Positions 4,963 to 13,554 of a DNA stretch of 25,774 bases are shown piece after piece. The number at the start of each line of letters is the position of its first letter. The first letter of the stretch is position 1. The notes under the pieces were generated by a model, which saw only the letters and a list, made by a program, of their open reading frames with translations, made no database searches and was not told where the DNA came from. Both the position numbers and the translations under genes were made by a program. Source of the stretch: a virus; the IMG/VR virus record IMGVR_UViG_3300025154_000355, positions 1 to 25,774 of that record; one strand, given 5' to 3'.

Positions 4963-6990
4963 TTAACTAATAGATGAGATTGTTCTCTTTACAATCGTTA
5001 ATTCTTGCGTAAAACCTTCCGAAGCCGTAATCTTTGATTTTATTCTTATAACGAAGTAGTTATCCGTTCCGCGTGTTACCAAATCCCCCAACTGTAATTG
5101 CGGTAATCCTCTAATCGTAATTATCTTATAATTGCCCGGCTCTTTTCTGTTTAACAATATCGAACTGGCGATTGATTTCATTGTCGCGTAACTTTGAATA
5201 TAATCGTTTTCAATCGTAACCACGTGTTCGTCGTAATCCGTAACGCTTGTTGCGTCCTCCTCTCGCAAATAAAGTCCTTGCTCCAAAATCTTTTCGGCCG
5301 GCTTTCCGAATACATTCATAGCCGTTAAATATCCCGTGAGCGTCGCGTGGTTGTTTCGTATAACTAATTTCGTCGCCTTGCTAAAGTTCGTCCATTCCGT
5401 AATTTCAAAATCGCTCGTCAAATTTGTACCGCTTCCGTCCGTAGCCGTGTTCGCCGTGAAGTTACTTTGTCCGCCTCCGGCCGTCGGTTCTATGTTGCTA
5501 AAAATCGGATCTTCATAATTTATAAATAATTCGTAAGTTGCGCCGGGCGCGATCGCTTCGCTTGCCGCCGGTAATGTCCAAATTTGTTTATCGTCCGCTA
5601 CTACGGCGCGCGGTGTGGCTTTGATCTCCACAACGTTGATAATCTTGTCTATGTTTTGATTTTCTTCTTTTAATATAATTGCGTCTGTAATAGTTAATAC
5701 CGAAGCCGTGTGCGGCGCGTTTAGCAAATGCAATCTATTCTCAAATCTAAATATCCCGTTTTCGTCAACGTAAAACGTGGCCTGCTCGGCTTGGCAAATC
5801 TTTGCAATTATATCTCCAACCTTCTGTCCGGCCTCAAAAAAACAAAAAGGTATAGTTATAAGCCCTTGATCTAAAATGTATTGTCCGGTTGTGAGTCCGA
5901 CGGTTTGTAAAAGTATGTCGATCAATTCGTCGCTTCGCTTGTCTTGGTAAAGTTGCGTTCTTTCCACCGGGTAACCCCAAAGCGCCTCCGTAAAGTCGAT
6001 CGCGTGAATTGTGCAAGTGTTTTCCTTTTGGTCGATTTTCGGCGTTTCAATAATCATTCCAACAAACTGCTGTATTCTGTTTGAAATTCCGTTGTAATTG
6101 AACCCTGCGCTCGCTCTAATCGGCCTCCTGCTTTTTATGTCCCAAGTAATTTCGTTAACTCCGACTTGTTCATAAACGTAAAAACAAACGTCTTGAGTTG
6201 CTTCGCCTCCCCACGCTCCCCAACCGTAATAACTGTAATTCCCATCGTGACTTGGGCTTGAAGTGTCTAACCCAACCGAAAGACAATTTGAAGCGTTTCC
6301 GCCGGTGTATTCAATCGCAACCGCGTATATCGTACCGGCTGTTAATTCCAATCTTTGTTCGCCCGTAAAATTAAATACTTTTAATTCGCCTGAAGTTTCA
6401 AGAGTGCTAATGTCAATTGTTTCCGAAGTTGCCAATGCTGTCCCGGTCGGGCAAGCGTCCACCCCATTTGTTCCGGTTTTAGCGTAAATTTTGGCCGTAA
6501 TGTTTCCTGTTGGGCTTCCGGTCTTTTTAATGTAAAAAGCAACCCGGTCTAAAACTCCTCCCAATGCTTCGAAGGTCTGTGCGTATCCCGTAACGTTCCC
6601 AGAGTAAGCGTTCCAAAACTCATTCGCATTTGCTTCTGCGTAACTGTCCGATAGTTCGTCCGTAAAATTAAGCGGCAAAAATCTATCCGAATTGTTGTCT
6701 AAAATAACGTCGCAAACCGATCTCGCAACACTAAAAACCGGCTCATCAAAATAACGGTCATATTCCATACTCATAAGGTATTCTGTTTCGTCTATGTAAT
6801 CGTAATTATCGCTTTCCGGCACAACGTTGTCCTCGCCCTTAATAACGTCGCCTCCGCCGATTGTGGAGGTCCCTATCGTGAACCAATCGTGGCCTTCGTA
6901 GTTTCTTAACCAACTAACTCCCAACCCGGCGACCGGCCGCCTGATCTTGGCCTTGCTTGCGGTGTCAAATTCTTCTGTTACTGTTTGCAC
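4963..6990 (-). CDS. Tail hub/tail-tip protein with inserted beta-sandwich domain
   Basis: 675 residues from GTG 6990, GGAGG 6 bases upstream. The outer parts look like a siphovirus tail hub: DVILDNNSDRFLPL (residues 94-107), then RRPIRASAGF (288-297), QFVGMIIETPKID (308-320), and a long beta-rich C-terminal half ending in a QLGDLVTRG segment (about 630-640). Between the first two, residues about 120-276 form an insert: AQTFEALGGVLDRVAFYIKK and YAVAIEYTGG fit the choice-of-anchor R type beta domain found on surface and carbohydrate-binding proteins. The insert may bind the host surface. The place after the distal tail gene supports the call. Confidence 0.8.
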   Translation of the reverse strand: MQTVTEEFDTASKAKIRRPVAGLGVSWLRNYEGHDWFTIGTSTIGGGDVIKGEDNVVPESDNYDYIDETEYLMSMEYDRYFDEPVFSVARSVCDVILDNNSDRFLPLNFTDELSDSYAEANANEFWNAYSGNVTGYAQTFEALGGVLDRVAFYIKKTGSPTGNITAKIYAKTGTNGVDACPTGTALATSETIDISTLETSGELKVFNFTGEQRLELTAGTIYAVAIEYTGGNASNCLSVGLDTSSPSHDGNYSYYGWGAWGGEATQDVCFYVYEQVGVNEITWDIKSRRPIRASAGFNYNGISNRIQQFVGMIIETPKIDQKENTCTIHAIDFTEALWGYPVERTQLYQDKRSDELIDILLQTVGLTTGQYILDQGLITIPFCFFEAGQKVGDIIAKICQAEQATFYVDENGIFRFENRLHLLNAPHTASVLTITDAIILKEENQNIDKIINVVEIKATPRAVVADDKQIWTLPAASEAIAPGATYELFINYEDPIFSNIEPTAGGGQSNFTANTATDGSGTNLTSDFEITEWTNFSKATKLVIRNNHATLTGYLTAMNVFGKPAEKILEQGLYLREEDATSVTDYDEHVVTIENDYIQSYATMKSIASSILLNRKEPGNYKIITIRGLPQLQLGDLVTRGTDNYFVIRIKSKITASEGFTQELTIVKRTISSIS

Positions 6991-6991
6991 C

Positions 6992-7342
6992 TCAAACCTC
7001 CGTAAAGTTTATTTTTACGTTTCTGTAATTGTAATGGTTGGCAAAATTAAAATTCATTTCCGGCATTGAAATAATAACTCCGGCGCTAAATGTAAAATCG
7101 TCGTCGCTAATCGTCAATATTTTAGCCGTGCCGTTGTCGCGCTGATCTTCGTACTCGGCTCTAATAACCTCATAATCCTCCGCGCTAATCGGCGTATATT
7201 CGCATTCAAAAATCTTTTTTTCGCTTCCCACAAAGTCCCGGCTGAATCCTCCGTCGAGCGTCCGGTGCACAACGGCTACAACGTCGTTTTTAATAACTTT
7301 TCTTTGTGGTGTTGGTATTTGGTTTCCGTCTAAAATCCACAT
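6992..7342 (-). CDS. Probable distal tail-type protein
   Basis: 116 residues, ATG at 7342 behind GGAGG. The sequence is all-beta in appearance, with short strands such as KNDVVAVVHRT, KIFECEYTPIS and YRNVKINFTEV. It lies exactly between tape measure and tail hub, where siphoviruses encode the distal tail (Dit) protein or a minor tail protein that joins tube and hub. It is shorter than most Dit proteins (over 200 residues), so it may be only the N-terminal, tube-like domain. Assigned mainly by order. Confidence 0.6.
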   Translation of the reverse strand: MWILDGNQIPTPQRKVIKNDVVAVVHRTLDGGFSRDFVGSEKKIFECEYTPISAEDYEVIRAEYEDQRDNGTAKILTISDDDFTFSAGVIISMPEMNFNFANHYNYRNVKINFTEV

Positions 7343-7343
7343 A

Positions 7344-9419
7344 TTATATTCCTCCTTTTGCTCTGTCTTGCCTTGACTGTTCTTGACTAACCTTTTCTAC
7401 GAAGGTAGAGAAGTCCTGTGGCGTCCCCAACATCTCTCCAATGTGGAAATGGTTCTCGGTCCTGCCTCCGCCGGCCGAGTTGATCTCCGGCGCTTTCATA
7501 GGCGCTGTGGCGGCCATTTGTAACTCCGGTCTGATCCCTCCGGTCATATCCGTAATACCGCTAAACATATCTTGGTACTGTCCAATGATCTGTGCCGTGC
7601 CGGCCTTAATATTGTCAACCAAACTCGGCGACTCTCTGTGAAACGGGTTGATCTTTTCCAATGCTTCTTTAACGCCTCCTACCTTGCCCTTAATCCATTC
7701 AAAAGCGTTTCTAAATGGTGTCGTAACCGCGTCGTAAACTCCTCCCAACGCTCCAACTAATCTACTCGGCAAGTCCCTAAACCAATCTACAATCCCGTTT
7801 ACAATGTCCGGTATAATCGAATGTCCTATTAAATTATCGTAAAGATTTTTGAAAAATCCAAAAATCCCTTCTACCAAACTTTTAACCGATCCGTAAACCG
7901 CGTTATAAAGTCCCGAAAATATGCTAATTATTCCGTTCTTCATTTTCTCAACCGACGCTCTAACTAATTCCGTGTTGCCCGTAAAAAGTCCGTAAATCAT
8001 TCCCCACCAACCTGAAATGAACTGCCAAAGTCCGCTAAAGAATTGAACAACGCCTGTAACGAAAGTTGCTACAAATTTTAATACGCCGGTCAAAATCCCG
8101 ATCAGTATTACAAACGACGCGATCCCTGCCATAATCGATCCGACTATAACTACGCCTATAATCGTCGCAATCAACTTGAAAAGCGGCCAAAGCGCAATAA
8201 GCGCCGGCTTAAGTTGGTCATTCCATAGTGGCAATAATTGTTCTTTGAGCGTCTGTATAAGCGCTTGGAATGCGCCTTTCAATAATTCTATAATCGGTTT
8301 CATAGCATTTATATAAGGTTGTAATCTTTCCATAATTCCTTGCCAACCTCCAAAATGGTTCAATAGTAATTGAACAATCGCGCCTAATGCCGCTCCTGCC
8401 GCTATAAACGGTAGTAATGGCGCCAACGCCGCCCAAACTCCTGCGGCCGCCGCCCAAGCCGCTCCGGCCCAAGCAACAAACGCCGGTATAAGCGCTCCTA
8501 CTATAATTCCAATAACGATCGGTAAATTGTTCTTCATAATTTCCGTAAAGTTCTTAATCCCTTCAATAATCTTTGGCAAGTTCTCGTCCAAAAACTTAAT
8601 GAAAATCCCGAGTGCTTTTTTGGCCAAGTCAAAGATCCCAGTTTGCTTAACAAACTCCGCTCCGGCAATAGAAAGATTGTCCTTCATATTGCTCCAAAGT
8701 TGGTTAAACGTTCCGGCTTGATCTCTAAAAGCGTTCTCAAAACGTCCTCCGGCCATTCCGGCGTCATTGAACATTTTCTCCAACATTTCAAAAGTAACTC
8801 CGCCGTCTGTGATAAAGTCACTCAACGCTTCGCCCGTCTTGCCCGTTGCTTGTGAAAGCATTTCAAAAATCGGTATGCCTGCAAAGGCAAACTGTTTTAC
8901 GTCCATCATAGCGGCTTTTCCTACCGCTCCAACCTGTTGTAAGTTAACGATAATTCTGTCGAGTTCCGGCTGTCCTTTTCCCATAGCCGCTAACGCCTTC
9001 CCAACGTTTAATAACATTTTTTCTGATCGTCCGGCGTCCTTTGTAACGGAAGTCAATAATTGGTTTGCTTGTACAAGTCCTGCCATTTCGAAAGGCGTTG
9101 TGGTGGCGTCCTTCTTAATCATTTGCAACGCTTCGTCTGCCTTCTCCGCTGATCCCAAAAGCGTAATAAATCCCGATCTCATAGTTTCCAAACTGGCGGC
9201 TGATTTAATTCCTGCAATCGAAATAGCGGTAAGTGCCGCGCCGGCAATCGCCAACCCGGCCGCAAATGCCTTGCTTCCGGCTTCCGCGCTTTTTAACATT
9301 CCCGTCAAGCCCTTAAACTTGCCGTCCGCTTTGTCCAGCCCACTATCAAACTTTTTGCTATCTAAATCGAGAGCATAATGTATTTTTCCTATTTCTGTTG
9401 ATCCTGCTATGTCGGCCAC
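7344..9419 (-). CDS. Tail tape measure protein
   Basis: 691 residues, GTG at 9419 with AGGAGG upstream. The N-terminal 250 residues carry the usual tape measure signature: SAASLETMRSGFITLLGS, then TTPFEMAGLVQANQ and the QFAFAGIPIFEMLSQATGKT segment. Two long hydrophobic stretches follow (about residues 298-352 and 410-470), which may enter the host membrane during DNA injection. The C-terminus is polar and ends RQDRAKGGI. The protein sets tail length and is filled into the tube by the tail chaperones encoded just upstream. Its size suggests a tail of moderate length. Confidence 0.9.
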   Translation of the reverse strand: MADIAGSTEIGKIHYALDLDSKKFDSGLDKADGKFKGLTGMLKSAEAGSKAFAAGLAIAGAALTAISIAGIKSAASLETMRSGFITLLGSAEKADEALQMIKKDATTTPFEMAGLVQANQLLTSVTKDAGRSEKMLLNVGKALAAMGKGQPELDRIIVNLQQVGAVGKAAMMDVKQFAFAGIPIFEMLSQATGKTGEALSDFITDGGVTFEMLEKMFNDAGMAGGRFENAFRDQAGTFNQLWSNMKDNLSIAGAEFVKQTGIFDLAKKALGIFIKFLDENLPKIIEGIKNFTEIMKNNLPIVIGIIVGALIPAFVAWAGAAWAAAAGVWAALAPLLPFIAAGAALGAIVQLLLNHFGGWQGIMERLQPYINAMKPIIELLKGAFQALIQTLKEQLLPLWNDQLKPALIALWPLFKLIATIIGVVIVGSIMAGIASFVILIGILTGVLKFVATFVTGVVQFFSGLWQFISGWWGMIYGLFTGNTELVRASVEKMKNGIISIFSGLYNAVYGSVKSLVEGIFGFFKNLYDNLIGHSIIPDIVNGIVDWFRDLPSRLVGALGGVYDAVTTPFRNAFEWIKGKVGGVKEALEKINPFHRESPSLVDNIKAGTAQIIGQYQDMFSGITDMTGGIRPELQMAATAPMKAPEINSAGGGRTENHFHIGEMLGTPQDFSTFVEKVSQEQSRQDRAKGGI

Positions 9420-9420
9420 T

Positions 9421-9711
9421 TTATCCTCCTAATAAACCCTTTAATTTATCTACGCCACTTTTCTTGTTGTCCGGGCGGTTGATTAAAAACCTTTCAATCG
9501 GATCTTCGCTAAAGTTCTCAAACTGTTTCATTATTCGTTCGTATTCGCCTTTTTTAGCATTTGGCAAAACAGCGATCAATGCTTGTTCCCGACGTTCGGC
9601 CGCGTCCAATTTAACGGATTGGCTGACTAAGGAATAAAATCTGATCGCGTATTCGTCCATAAGTGATTGGAATGTATAGCCCGGAAACTTTCGTAGAAAA
9701 TATGTTACCAA
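9421..9711 (-). CDS. Tail assembly chaperone, downstream (T) part made by frameshift
   Basis: 96 residues if counted from TTG 9711, but this codon has no ribosome binding site. The frame is open upstream back to a stop near 9771, across the A9 run at 9726-9734, in the +1 (equal to -2) frame of the gene before it. The best reading is that it is made as a fusion to the upstream chaperone, as in lambda G/GT. Helical, hydrophilic sequence (MDEYAIRFYSLVSQSV, EYERIMKQFENF). In such systems this part contacts the tape measure, whose gene follows at once. Confidence 0.75.
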   Translation of the reverse strand: MVTYFLRKFPGYTFQSLMDEYAIRFYSLVSQSVKLDAAERREQALIAVLPNAKKGEYERIMKQFENFSEDPIERFLINRPDNKKSGVDKLKGLLGG

Positions 9712-9712
9712 C

Positions 9713-10087
9713 CTAAGCAGTCGGATTTTTTTTTCCTTCTTCGTTTCCGTCGCCTGTAAGTTCTATGCCTTCCGCTTTCAACGCTTGTCCGTCCTTCGGT
9801 TGCGACATTTCAAAAACAAATTTTATTAGCGCGCCCATTTGCTCAAACGTCAAATCGACGTCTGGTTCTTTTAACGCCGGTACGATTGGGAGTAGCAATT
9901 CTGTGAGTTCGGCAAATGCCTTGCTCTTATCTTCGTCCGCCTCTGCCTTGCTCATTCTCTCAAAAATTGCCAAGAGTTTAACAATGGTTTTTAACTTCGG
10001 CGGGTAAATCTCAATTGCTTTGCCTCCCAATTGTGCGTATTCCGGTTTGGGCGCATAAACGTCAAGGTCTAACTTGATGTCGTTCAT
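9713..10087 (-). CDS. Tail assembly chaperone, upstream (G) part
   Basis: 124 residues, ATG at 10087 behind AAAAGGA. A beta N-terminus (IEIYPPKLKTIVKLLAIF) leads into helices (LTELLLPIVPALKE, FEQMGALIKFVFEM) and a charged tail ending EEGKKNPTA. Position between major tail protein and tape measure, size, and helical content fit the G-type chaperone that coats the tape measure during tail assembly. The last codons contain a nine-A run where ribosomes can shift into the next frame. Confidence 0.75.
   Translation of the reverse strand: MNDIKLDLDVYAPKPEYAQLGGKAIEIYPPKLKTIVKLLAIFERMSKAEADEDKSKAFAELTELLLPIVPALKEPDVDLTFEQMGALIKFVFEMSQPKDGQALKAEGIELTGDGNEEGKKNPTA
9726..9734 (-). promoter_or_regulatory. 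A9 slip site for programmed frameshift
   Basis: Nine A residues in a row on the minus strand, read as GGA AAA AAA AAT in the upstream frame. The downstream chaperone frame is +1 (or -2) relative to this. Both frames are open across the site: the upstream frame stops at 9715-9713, the downstream frame stays open from about 9768. Typical for G/GT tail chaperones, although most use -1. Confidence 0.65.
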
Positions 10088-10103
10088 TTTGTCCTTTTAT
10101 TTT

Positions 10104-10628
10104 TTAACTAATGCTATCAACGCCAATGTGGCCAAGTCGGTTTCCTTCGCTCTTTGTTTCGTCAATAAGCGCTTGGAATGTAACCTCTAAAACTCTTTGC
10201 TCGTCCACTTTATAATTGGTTTCTACCGCTTCAACTGCAACGGCCTTGTAAATAACCACGTCTTCGCTCAAGTCACTGGCTTCGTTGGCAATCGGGTGAA
10301 GTCTTAATAAGTGTGCTTCGTTGTCTAATTCGTAACCACAATTTCGGCCGATCTCAAGTCTGCTACCTTCCGCACCGGTTTCGTGGCTTGCACCAGGTAA
10401 AGCAACTTTCATATTGGCTAATGTCTGTTCTGCTAAAGAAAGTTTCATTTGCAAATTCTCGCCGATTAAAACCTTGTTAATCGGGCTTGACCCGTATTGG
10501 TCAACTGTAACGTCGGCAATGTCCGGCTCATAACTAAAACTAACGCCGTCTTTGGTGTGGCCCAAATCCACGCCGTTAAAAACCACTTGGCAAACCCCGA
10601 TTTTTACGTTCGCAATGTTCCCTGTCAT
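10104..10628 (-). CDS. Major tail (tube) protein
   Basis: 174 residues, ATG at 10628 behind TAGGAGG. N-terminal MTGNIANVKIGVCQVVFNG and HTKDGVSFSYEPDIADVTVDQYG show the pattern of tail-tube proteins that contain a beta sandwich; VEVTFQAL-like strands end it (RVLEVTFQALIDE). It lies just before the two tail chaperones and after the tail terminator, the usual place of the tube protein in siphoviruses. It would polymerise in hexameric rings around the tape measure. Confidence 0.8.
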   Translation of the reverse strand: MTGNIANVKIGVCQVVFNGVDLGHTKDGVSFSYEPDIADVTVDQYGSSPINKVLIGENLQMKLSLAEQTLANMKVALPGASHETGAEGSRLEIGRNCGYELDNEAHLLRLHPIANEASDLSEDVVIYKAVAVEAVETNYKVDEQRVLEVTFQALIDETKSEGNRLGHIGVDSIS

Positions 10629-10646
10629 TCTTTCCTCCTAATGAGT

Positions 10647-11033
10647 TTAACTTATTATGTTATTTGTGTCCCTATAAATGATCCGCGCTTGTATTTTGAA
10701 TATCTTCCTGCCTTCGCTGTCCCGGTCCAAATCCTCTACGTTAGCCGTTTCGCTTCTGTAAATATGGTAACCCGTAACGTCGAAATTGTTTTGTAAGTGT
10801 AACGCCTTCATAACGTCAAAAATCTTATCCCAACTTAACCGGGTTGATTTGTTTCGTCCCCATATGTCTATTGTCAAAAATCTCAAGTCATAATTCTTTT
10901 CGTTATCTCCGCCTCTGCTTATCAACATTATACCATTGTCGGTTTCGTTTGGAAAATCTCCAATAAAAATGTCCGTCCCTACTGTTCCGACGCCTTCGTT
11001 TTCTAAATAATCCGCAATTGCTTCTAAAATCAT
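10647..11033 (-). CDS. Tail terminator/tail completion protein
   Basis: 128 residues, ATG at 11033, overlapping the previous stop (ATGA). Starts MILEAIADYLENEGVG and carries the TVGTDIFIGDFP and IMLISRGGD strands typical of small tail-terminator (minor capsid C-terminal type) proteins of siphoviruses, followed by LRFLTIDIWGRNKS. It caps the tail tube and joins it to the head. The call rests on sequence pattern and on its place before the major tail protein. Confidence 0.75.
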   Translation of the reverse strand: MILEAIADYLENEGVGTVGTDIFIGDFPNETDNGIMLISRGGDNEKNYDLRFLTIDIWGRNKSTRLSWDKIFDVMKALHLQNNFDVTGYHIYRSETANVEDLDRDSEGRKIFKIQARIIYRDTNNIIS

Positions 11034-11395
11034 ACTCTTACCCCGTTTAGATATGCCTTAATCTTTTCCTTGCCTTTGGCCGTAATCGACTTGGCCGCGT
11101 CGCCCAAGTAATGCGCTTTTTTGCCGGGCTGTGAATATTTTCTCACTTTATGCGTTCCGTCCCGGCGCATTCCTCGCTCTTGGTAAAGTGCGTAAGCAAT
11201 CCAGTAACTAACAATGTATTTGAACCTTCCTAACTTCTGGACCTTGCCGCTATTTCTCAACATACCCTTATCTCTTGGAACATACATTTTACTCAACCGC
11301 TCTATGTCCACTCCCATATCTGATAAAAATAAATCTAATCTTTTCTCGGCCGTGTCCGCAAATTTTTTCGTATTGTCAATTATTCTGTAACTCAC
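11030..11395 (-). CDS. HK97 gp10-like neck protein
   Basis: 121 residues, GTG at 11395 overlapping the previous stop (GTGA), AAGGGA upstream. Contains the MYVPRDKGMLRNSG motif (residues 37-50) seen in gp10-like and minor capsid proteins, where a helix leads to P-x-D/x-T/K-G-x-L-R. Then SYWIAYALYQERGMRRDGTHKVR and a basic C-terminus. These proteins form part of the head-tail joint. Order between head closure and tail terminator supports this. Confidence 0.8.
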   Translation of the reverse strand: MSYRIIDNTKKFADTAEKRLDLFLSDMGVDIERLSKMYVPRDKGMLRNSGKVQKLGRFKYIVSYWIAYALYQERGMRRDGTHKVRKYSQPGKKAHYLGDAAKSITAKGKEKIKAYLNGVRV

Positions 11396-11721
11396 GATAT
11401 CATTCCCTTTTCTCTTTGCAACAATGCTTTCAGAAAGTTGATCCGGTTGCTTCCGAGCCGGCGCGCATAAATCATTTTCTTAATCCTGTAATAACTATCC
11501 CCAAACTTGATTATATCGTCCTCTCGTAAACCCTCGTCCGGCTTGAACCACGCCATAGCGTCGCAATTGATCGTTTCCGCGTTTTGGCTTCTTACTACTT
11601 CAGCGTTTTCTCTTATCCAACCCTTGATCTCCGTCCCGTCGCCTGAATATTCAATATCGCCATATTTGCTTTTGGTTGCCGTAAACTTGTAAATTGTATG
11701 CTTCAAAAAATGGTTTATCAT
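11392..11721 (-). CDS. Head closure (stopper) protein
   Basis: 109 residues, ATG at 11721 overlapping the stop of the adaptor gene (ATGA). Beta-rich: INHFLKHTIYKFTATKSKYG, IKGWIRENAE, and the DIIKFGDSYYRIKKMIYARRLG segment, which matches the small beta barrel of head-closure proteins that bind below the portal adaptor. Named by pattern and by order; the exact family (Hc1 or a similar type) is not fixed. Confidence 0.75.
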   Translation of the reverse strand: MINHFLKHTIYKFTATKSKYGDIEYSGDGTEIKGWIRENAEVVRSQNAETINCDAMAWFKPDEGLREDDIIKFGDSYYRIKKMIYARRLGSNRINFLKALLQREKGMIS

Positions 11722-12272
11722 ATCAATATCGTAGGCGCAATACTGTCTAACAACTTCTGCTCCGTCGGTCCGACGGCTTGCGCAATTGTTTTACTATATC
11801 CTTCAATCGACTCGCTAATAATGTCCTGTGGATTTTCCATAACCTTTGCCGCAATCATTGTGGCCAATGTAACAACGTTATCCGGTGCGCTTGTGGCGCT
11901 TCCAAACGATCCTGCTATTTTAATATTCTTAATTCCGCTCGGCCAATATCCGCTTTTCTTAACTATCGATTTGATCGTGTCCTCGTTGTAAGGCCAAGTT
12001 AAGTAATCATCTGTCGTATAAGCCGTAACTTCGTCGTCGTCCATATCCACATAACTAATTGCCGTAATCGCTTGGCATTCGTCAATAAATAATTCTTTCT
12101 TGTCGTTGCCGTCGTAATATCTCGTTTCGGTCGCGGCCTCAAATGTCTTTCCGGCCGTGCTGTCAATAAAGATTTTAACCGCATTGATTAAAACGTCGAT
12201 TATGGCTTTTTCGTCGTCCGTTAATTCTCTTTGGAGGTATTTTTCGATCGTCGTTTGATCTGTGTACGCCAT
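11718..12272 (-). CDS. Head-tail connector (gp6-like adaptor)
   Basis: 184 residues, ATG at 12272 with GAAGGG upstream. The start YTDQTTIEKYLQRELTDDE and the following helix IDVLINAVKIFIDSTAGKTFE are typical of gp6/gp15-like adaptor proteins, as is the ETRYYDGN and ITAISYV middle part and ATLMIAAKVMENP-like helix near the C-terminus. Twelve copies would form a ring under the portal. It follows the capsid gene directly, apart from a short possible gene. Confidence 0.85.
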   Translation of the reverse strand: MAYTDQTTIEKYLQRELTDDEKAIIDVLINAVKIFIDSTAGKTFEAATETRYYDGNDKKELFIDECQAITAISYVDMDDDEVTAYTTDDYLTWPYNEDTIKSIVKKSGYWPSGIKNIKIAGSFGSATSAPDNVVTLATMIAAKVMENPQDIISESIEGYSKTIAQAVGPTEQKLLDSIAPTILI

Positions 12273-12355
12273 TTTTTATTCCCTTCTTTTTCGTCCTTTT
12301 TCTTTGTAATAAACGGCCTTAAAATTGCCATATTTTTTATTTTGTCTATAAACAT
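12221..12355 (-). CDS. Possible 44-residue basic protein between capsid and adaptor
   Basis: ATG at 12355 has GAGG six bases upstream and the frame ends at TAA 12223-12221, inside the adaptor gene (52-base overlap). The product is short and very basic (PFITKKKDEKEGNKKWRTQIKRRSK). The ribosome binding site makes it worth listing; the large overlap and low complexity argue against it. It may be a real small gene or a chance frame. Confidence 0.35.
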   Translation of the reverse strand: MFIDKIKNMAILRPFITKKKDEKEGNKKWRTQIKRRSKNTSKEN

Positions 12356-12370
12356 ATTTTTCCTCGCCTT

Positions 12371-12396
12371 CAGAACCGGCTACGTGAGCCGGTCTG
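12371..12396 (-). other. Hairpin just after the major capsid gene
   Basis: CAGAACCGGCT (12371-12381) and AGCCGGTCTG (12387-12396) pair over ten bases with one bulged A and a five-base loop, seven bases past the capsid stop codon. No U-run follows, so it does not look like a strong terminator. It may block 3' decay and so keep capsid mRNA high, or act as a partial pause. Confidence 0.5.
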
Positions 12397-12402
12397 TGAA
12401 GA

Positions 12403-13554
12403 TTAGGAAACGGCGGCAGTCTTAATAACGGAAAAAGCGGAGGCAAAAATTGCGCGTCCGTCCATTCTTTGAACTGCTCTTAACGCTTTTGCGTCTTGCG
12501 CGCCCAAGTTAATGGCGTCATCTCCGGTTCCAACTGTACCTTCTTCCAACACTTTCAAGGTCATAACATTTCGGAGAACGAGAGTGTAATACTTCAGATC
12601 CCCAAAAACTATGAACGCTGTATTAAGTGCATCTGCTGAAACGGCAGTAAGAACTTCGGTCAAAACGTAAGGGTAACCCCAGATTGTGCCGTTGACGGAC
12701 CCGTTTGGTCCGGGTTGCCAAATATAATTGTTGTTTTCGTCTTTGATTTTCTTGATTGTCCCTAATACCGATCGGTGGAAGTAGAATTTGCCATTTGACA
12801 TTGAGTCGGTCGGCACGCCGTGAACCGCGTCAATAAGATTGTCAAAAGTCAAACTTGCGATTGATCCGCCGGTAATGGTAACGACGTTGGTACCGGAAAT
12901 TTTGGTAATTCCGTATGTGGTGTCGTTAAACATTATTTCGTCTTGCTTTTTTGCAAAAGCGCGAGCGAAGTCGGTTGTCAATTCGTTCCACACGTTGACT
13001 GCTGAATCCTCGTCCAATTCGTCGGATAGAGGAGCAATACCGGCATATTTTCTTAGCGATACTTCAACCTGTTGAAAGGTCATACCGGTTAAGGTTTTGC
13101 TTGCTAATTCTGCAGTTTCGTAAACTTCAACGCCGGCGTCTTTTTTGTTAATCAATACGGACGTTCGGCTTGTTCTGCGAACATTGGCGTTTGCTAATGC
13201 TACGCCATAACCTTCTTCAAGGCGTTGTACTTCGGCAATAAACTCGGCCGGTGGTACAAGGTATCCGCCTTGTGCGTCAGTGGTTTCGTTCATTGCTTTG
13301 AATTTCGAAAGTTCTGCAAAATCATTGTCGCGCATTGCTTTTACAAAGCGGACTAATTTCATTTCTTTGGTTTCTGCGTCGTCTGAACCTTCGCCGCCTT
13401 TTAATTCGGCTTTCTTGCTGATAGTGGCTTCAATTTCGTTGACTTTTTCGTCAACTAAGGTTTTGACGGTAGCGCCCAAACCTTCGCTAACTTTGTCGGC
13501 GATAGCGGATTGAGTTTGTTCGTCAAGTTCGATTGTCTTTTCTTCATTTTCCAT
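12403..13554 (-). CDS. Major capsid protein, HK97 fold
   Basis: 383 residues, ATG at 13554 with AAGGA upstream. Residues 1-90 are a helical, charged N-terminal (delta/scaffold-like) domain, normally removed by the prohead protease. The HK97-fold part begins at GGYLVPPAEF (96-105), with VRRTSRTSVLINKK, an E-loop segment and the PYVLTEVLTAVSADALNTAFIVFGD strand seen in the family. The C-terminus QDAKALRAVQRMDGRAIF is also typical. It directly follows the protease gene with overlapping ends. The head shell is built from this protein. Confidence 0.9.
   Translation of the reverse strand: MENEEKTIELDEQTQSAIADKVSEGLGATVKTLVDEKVNEIEATISKKAELKGGEGSDDAETKEMKLVRFVKAMRDNDFAELSKFKAMNETTDAQGGYLVPPAEFIAEVQRLEEGYGVALANANVRRTSRTSVLINKKDAGVEVYETAELASKTLTGMTFQQVEVSLRKYAGIAPLSDELDEDSAVNVWNELTTDFARAFAKKQDEIMFNDTTYGITKISGTNVVTITGGSIASLTFDNLIDAVHGVPTDSMSNGKFYFHRSVLGTIKKIKDENNNYIWQPGPNGSVNGTIWGYPYVLTEVLTAVSADALNTAFIVFGDLKYYTLVLRNVMTLKVLEEGTVGTGDDAINLGAQDAKALRAVQRMDGRAIFASAFSVIKTAAVS

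Noticed and set aside
8767-9378. Plus-strand frame of 203 codons opposite the tape measure gene
   Set aside because: It is antisense to a well supported gene, and the Ala/Ser-rich sequence is what the reverse of tape measure codons would give. No ribosome binding site supports it.
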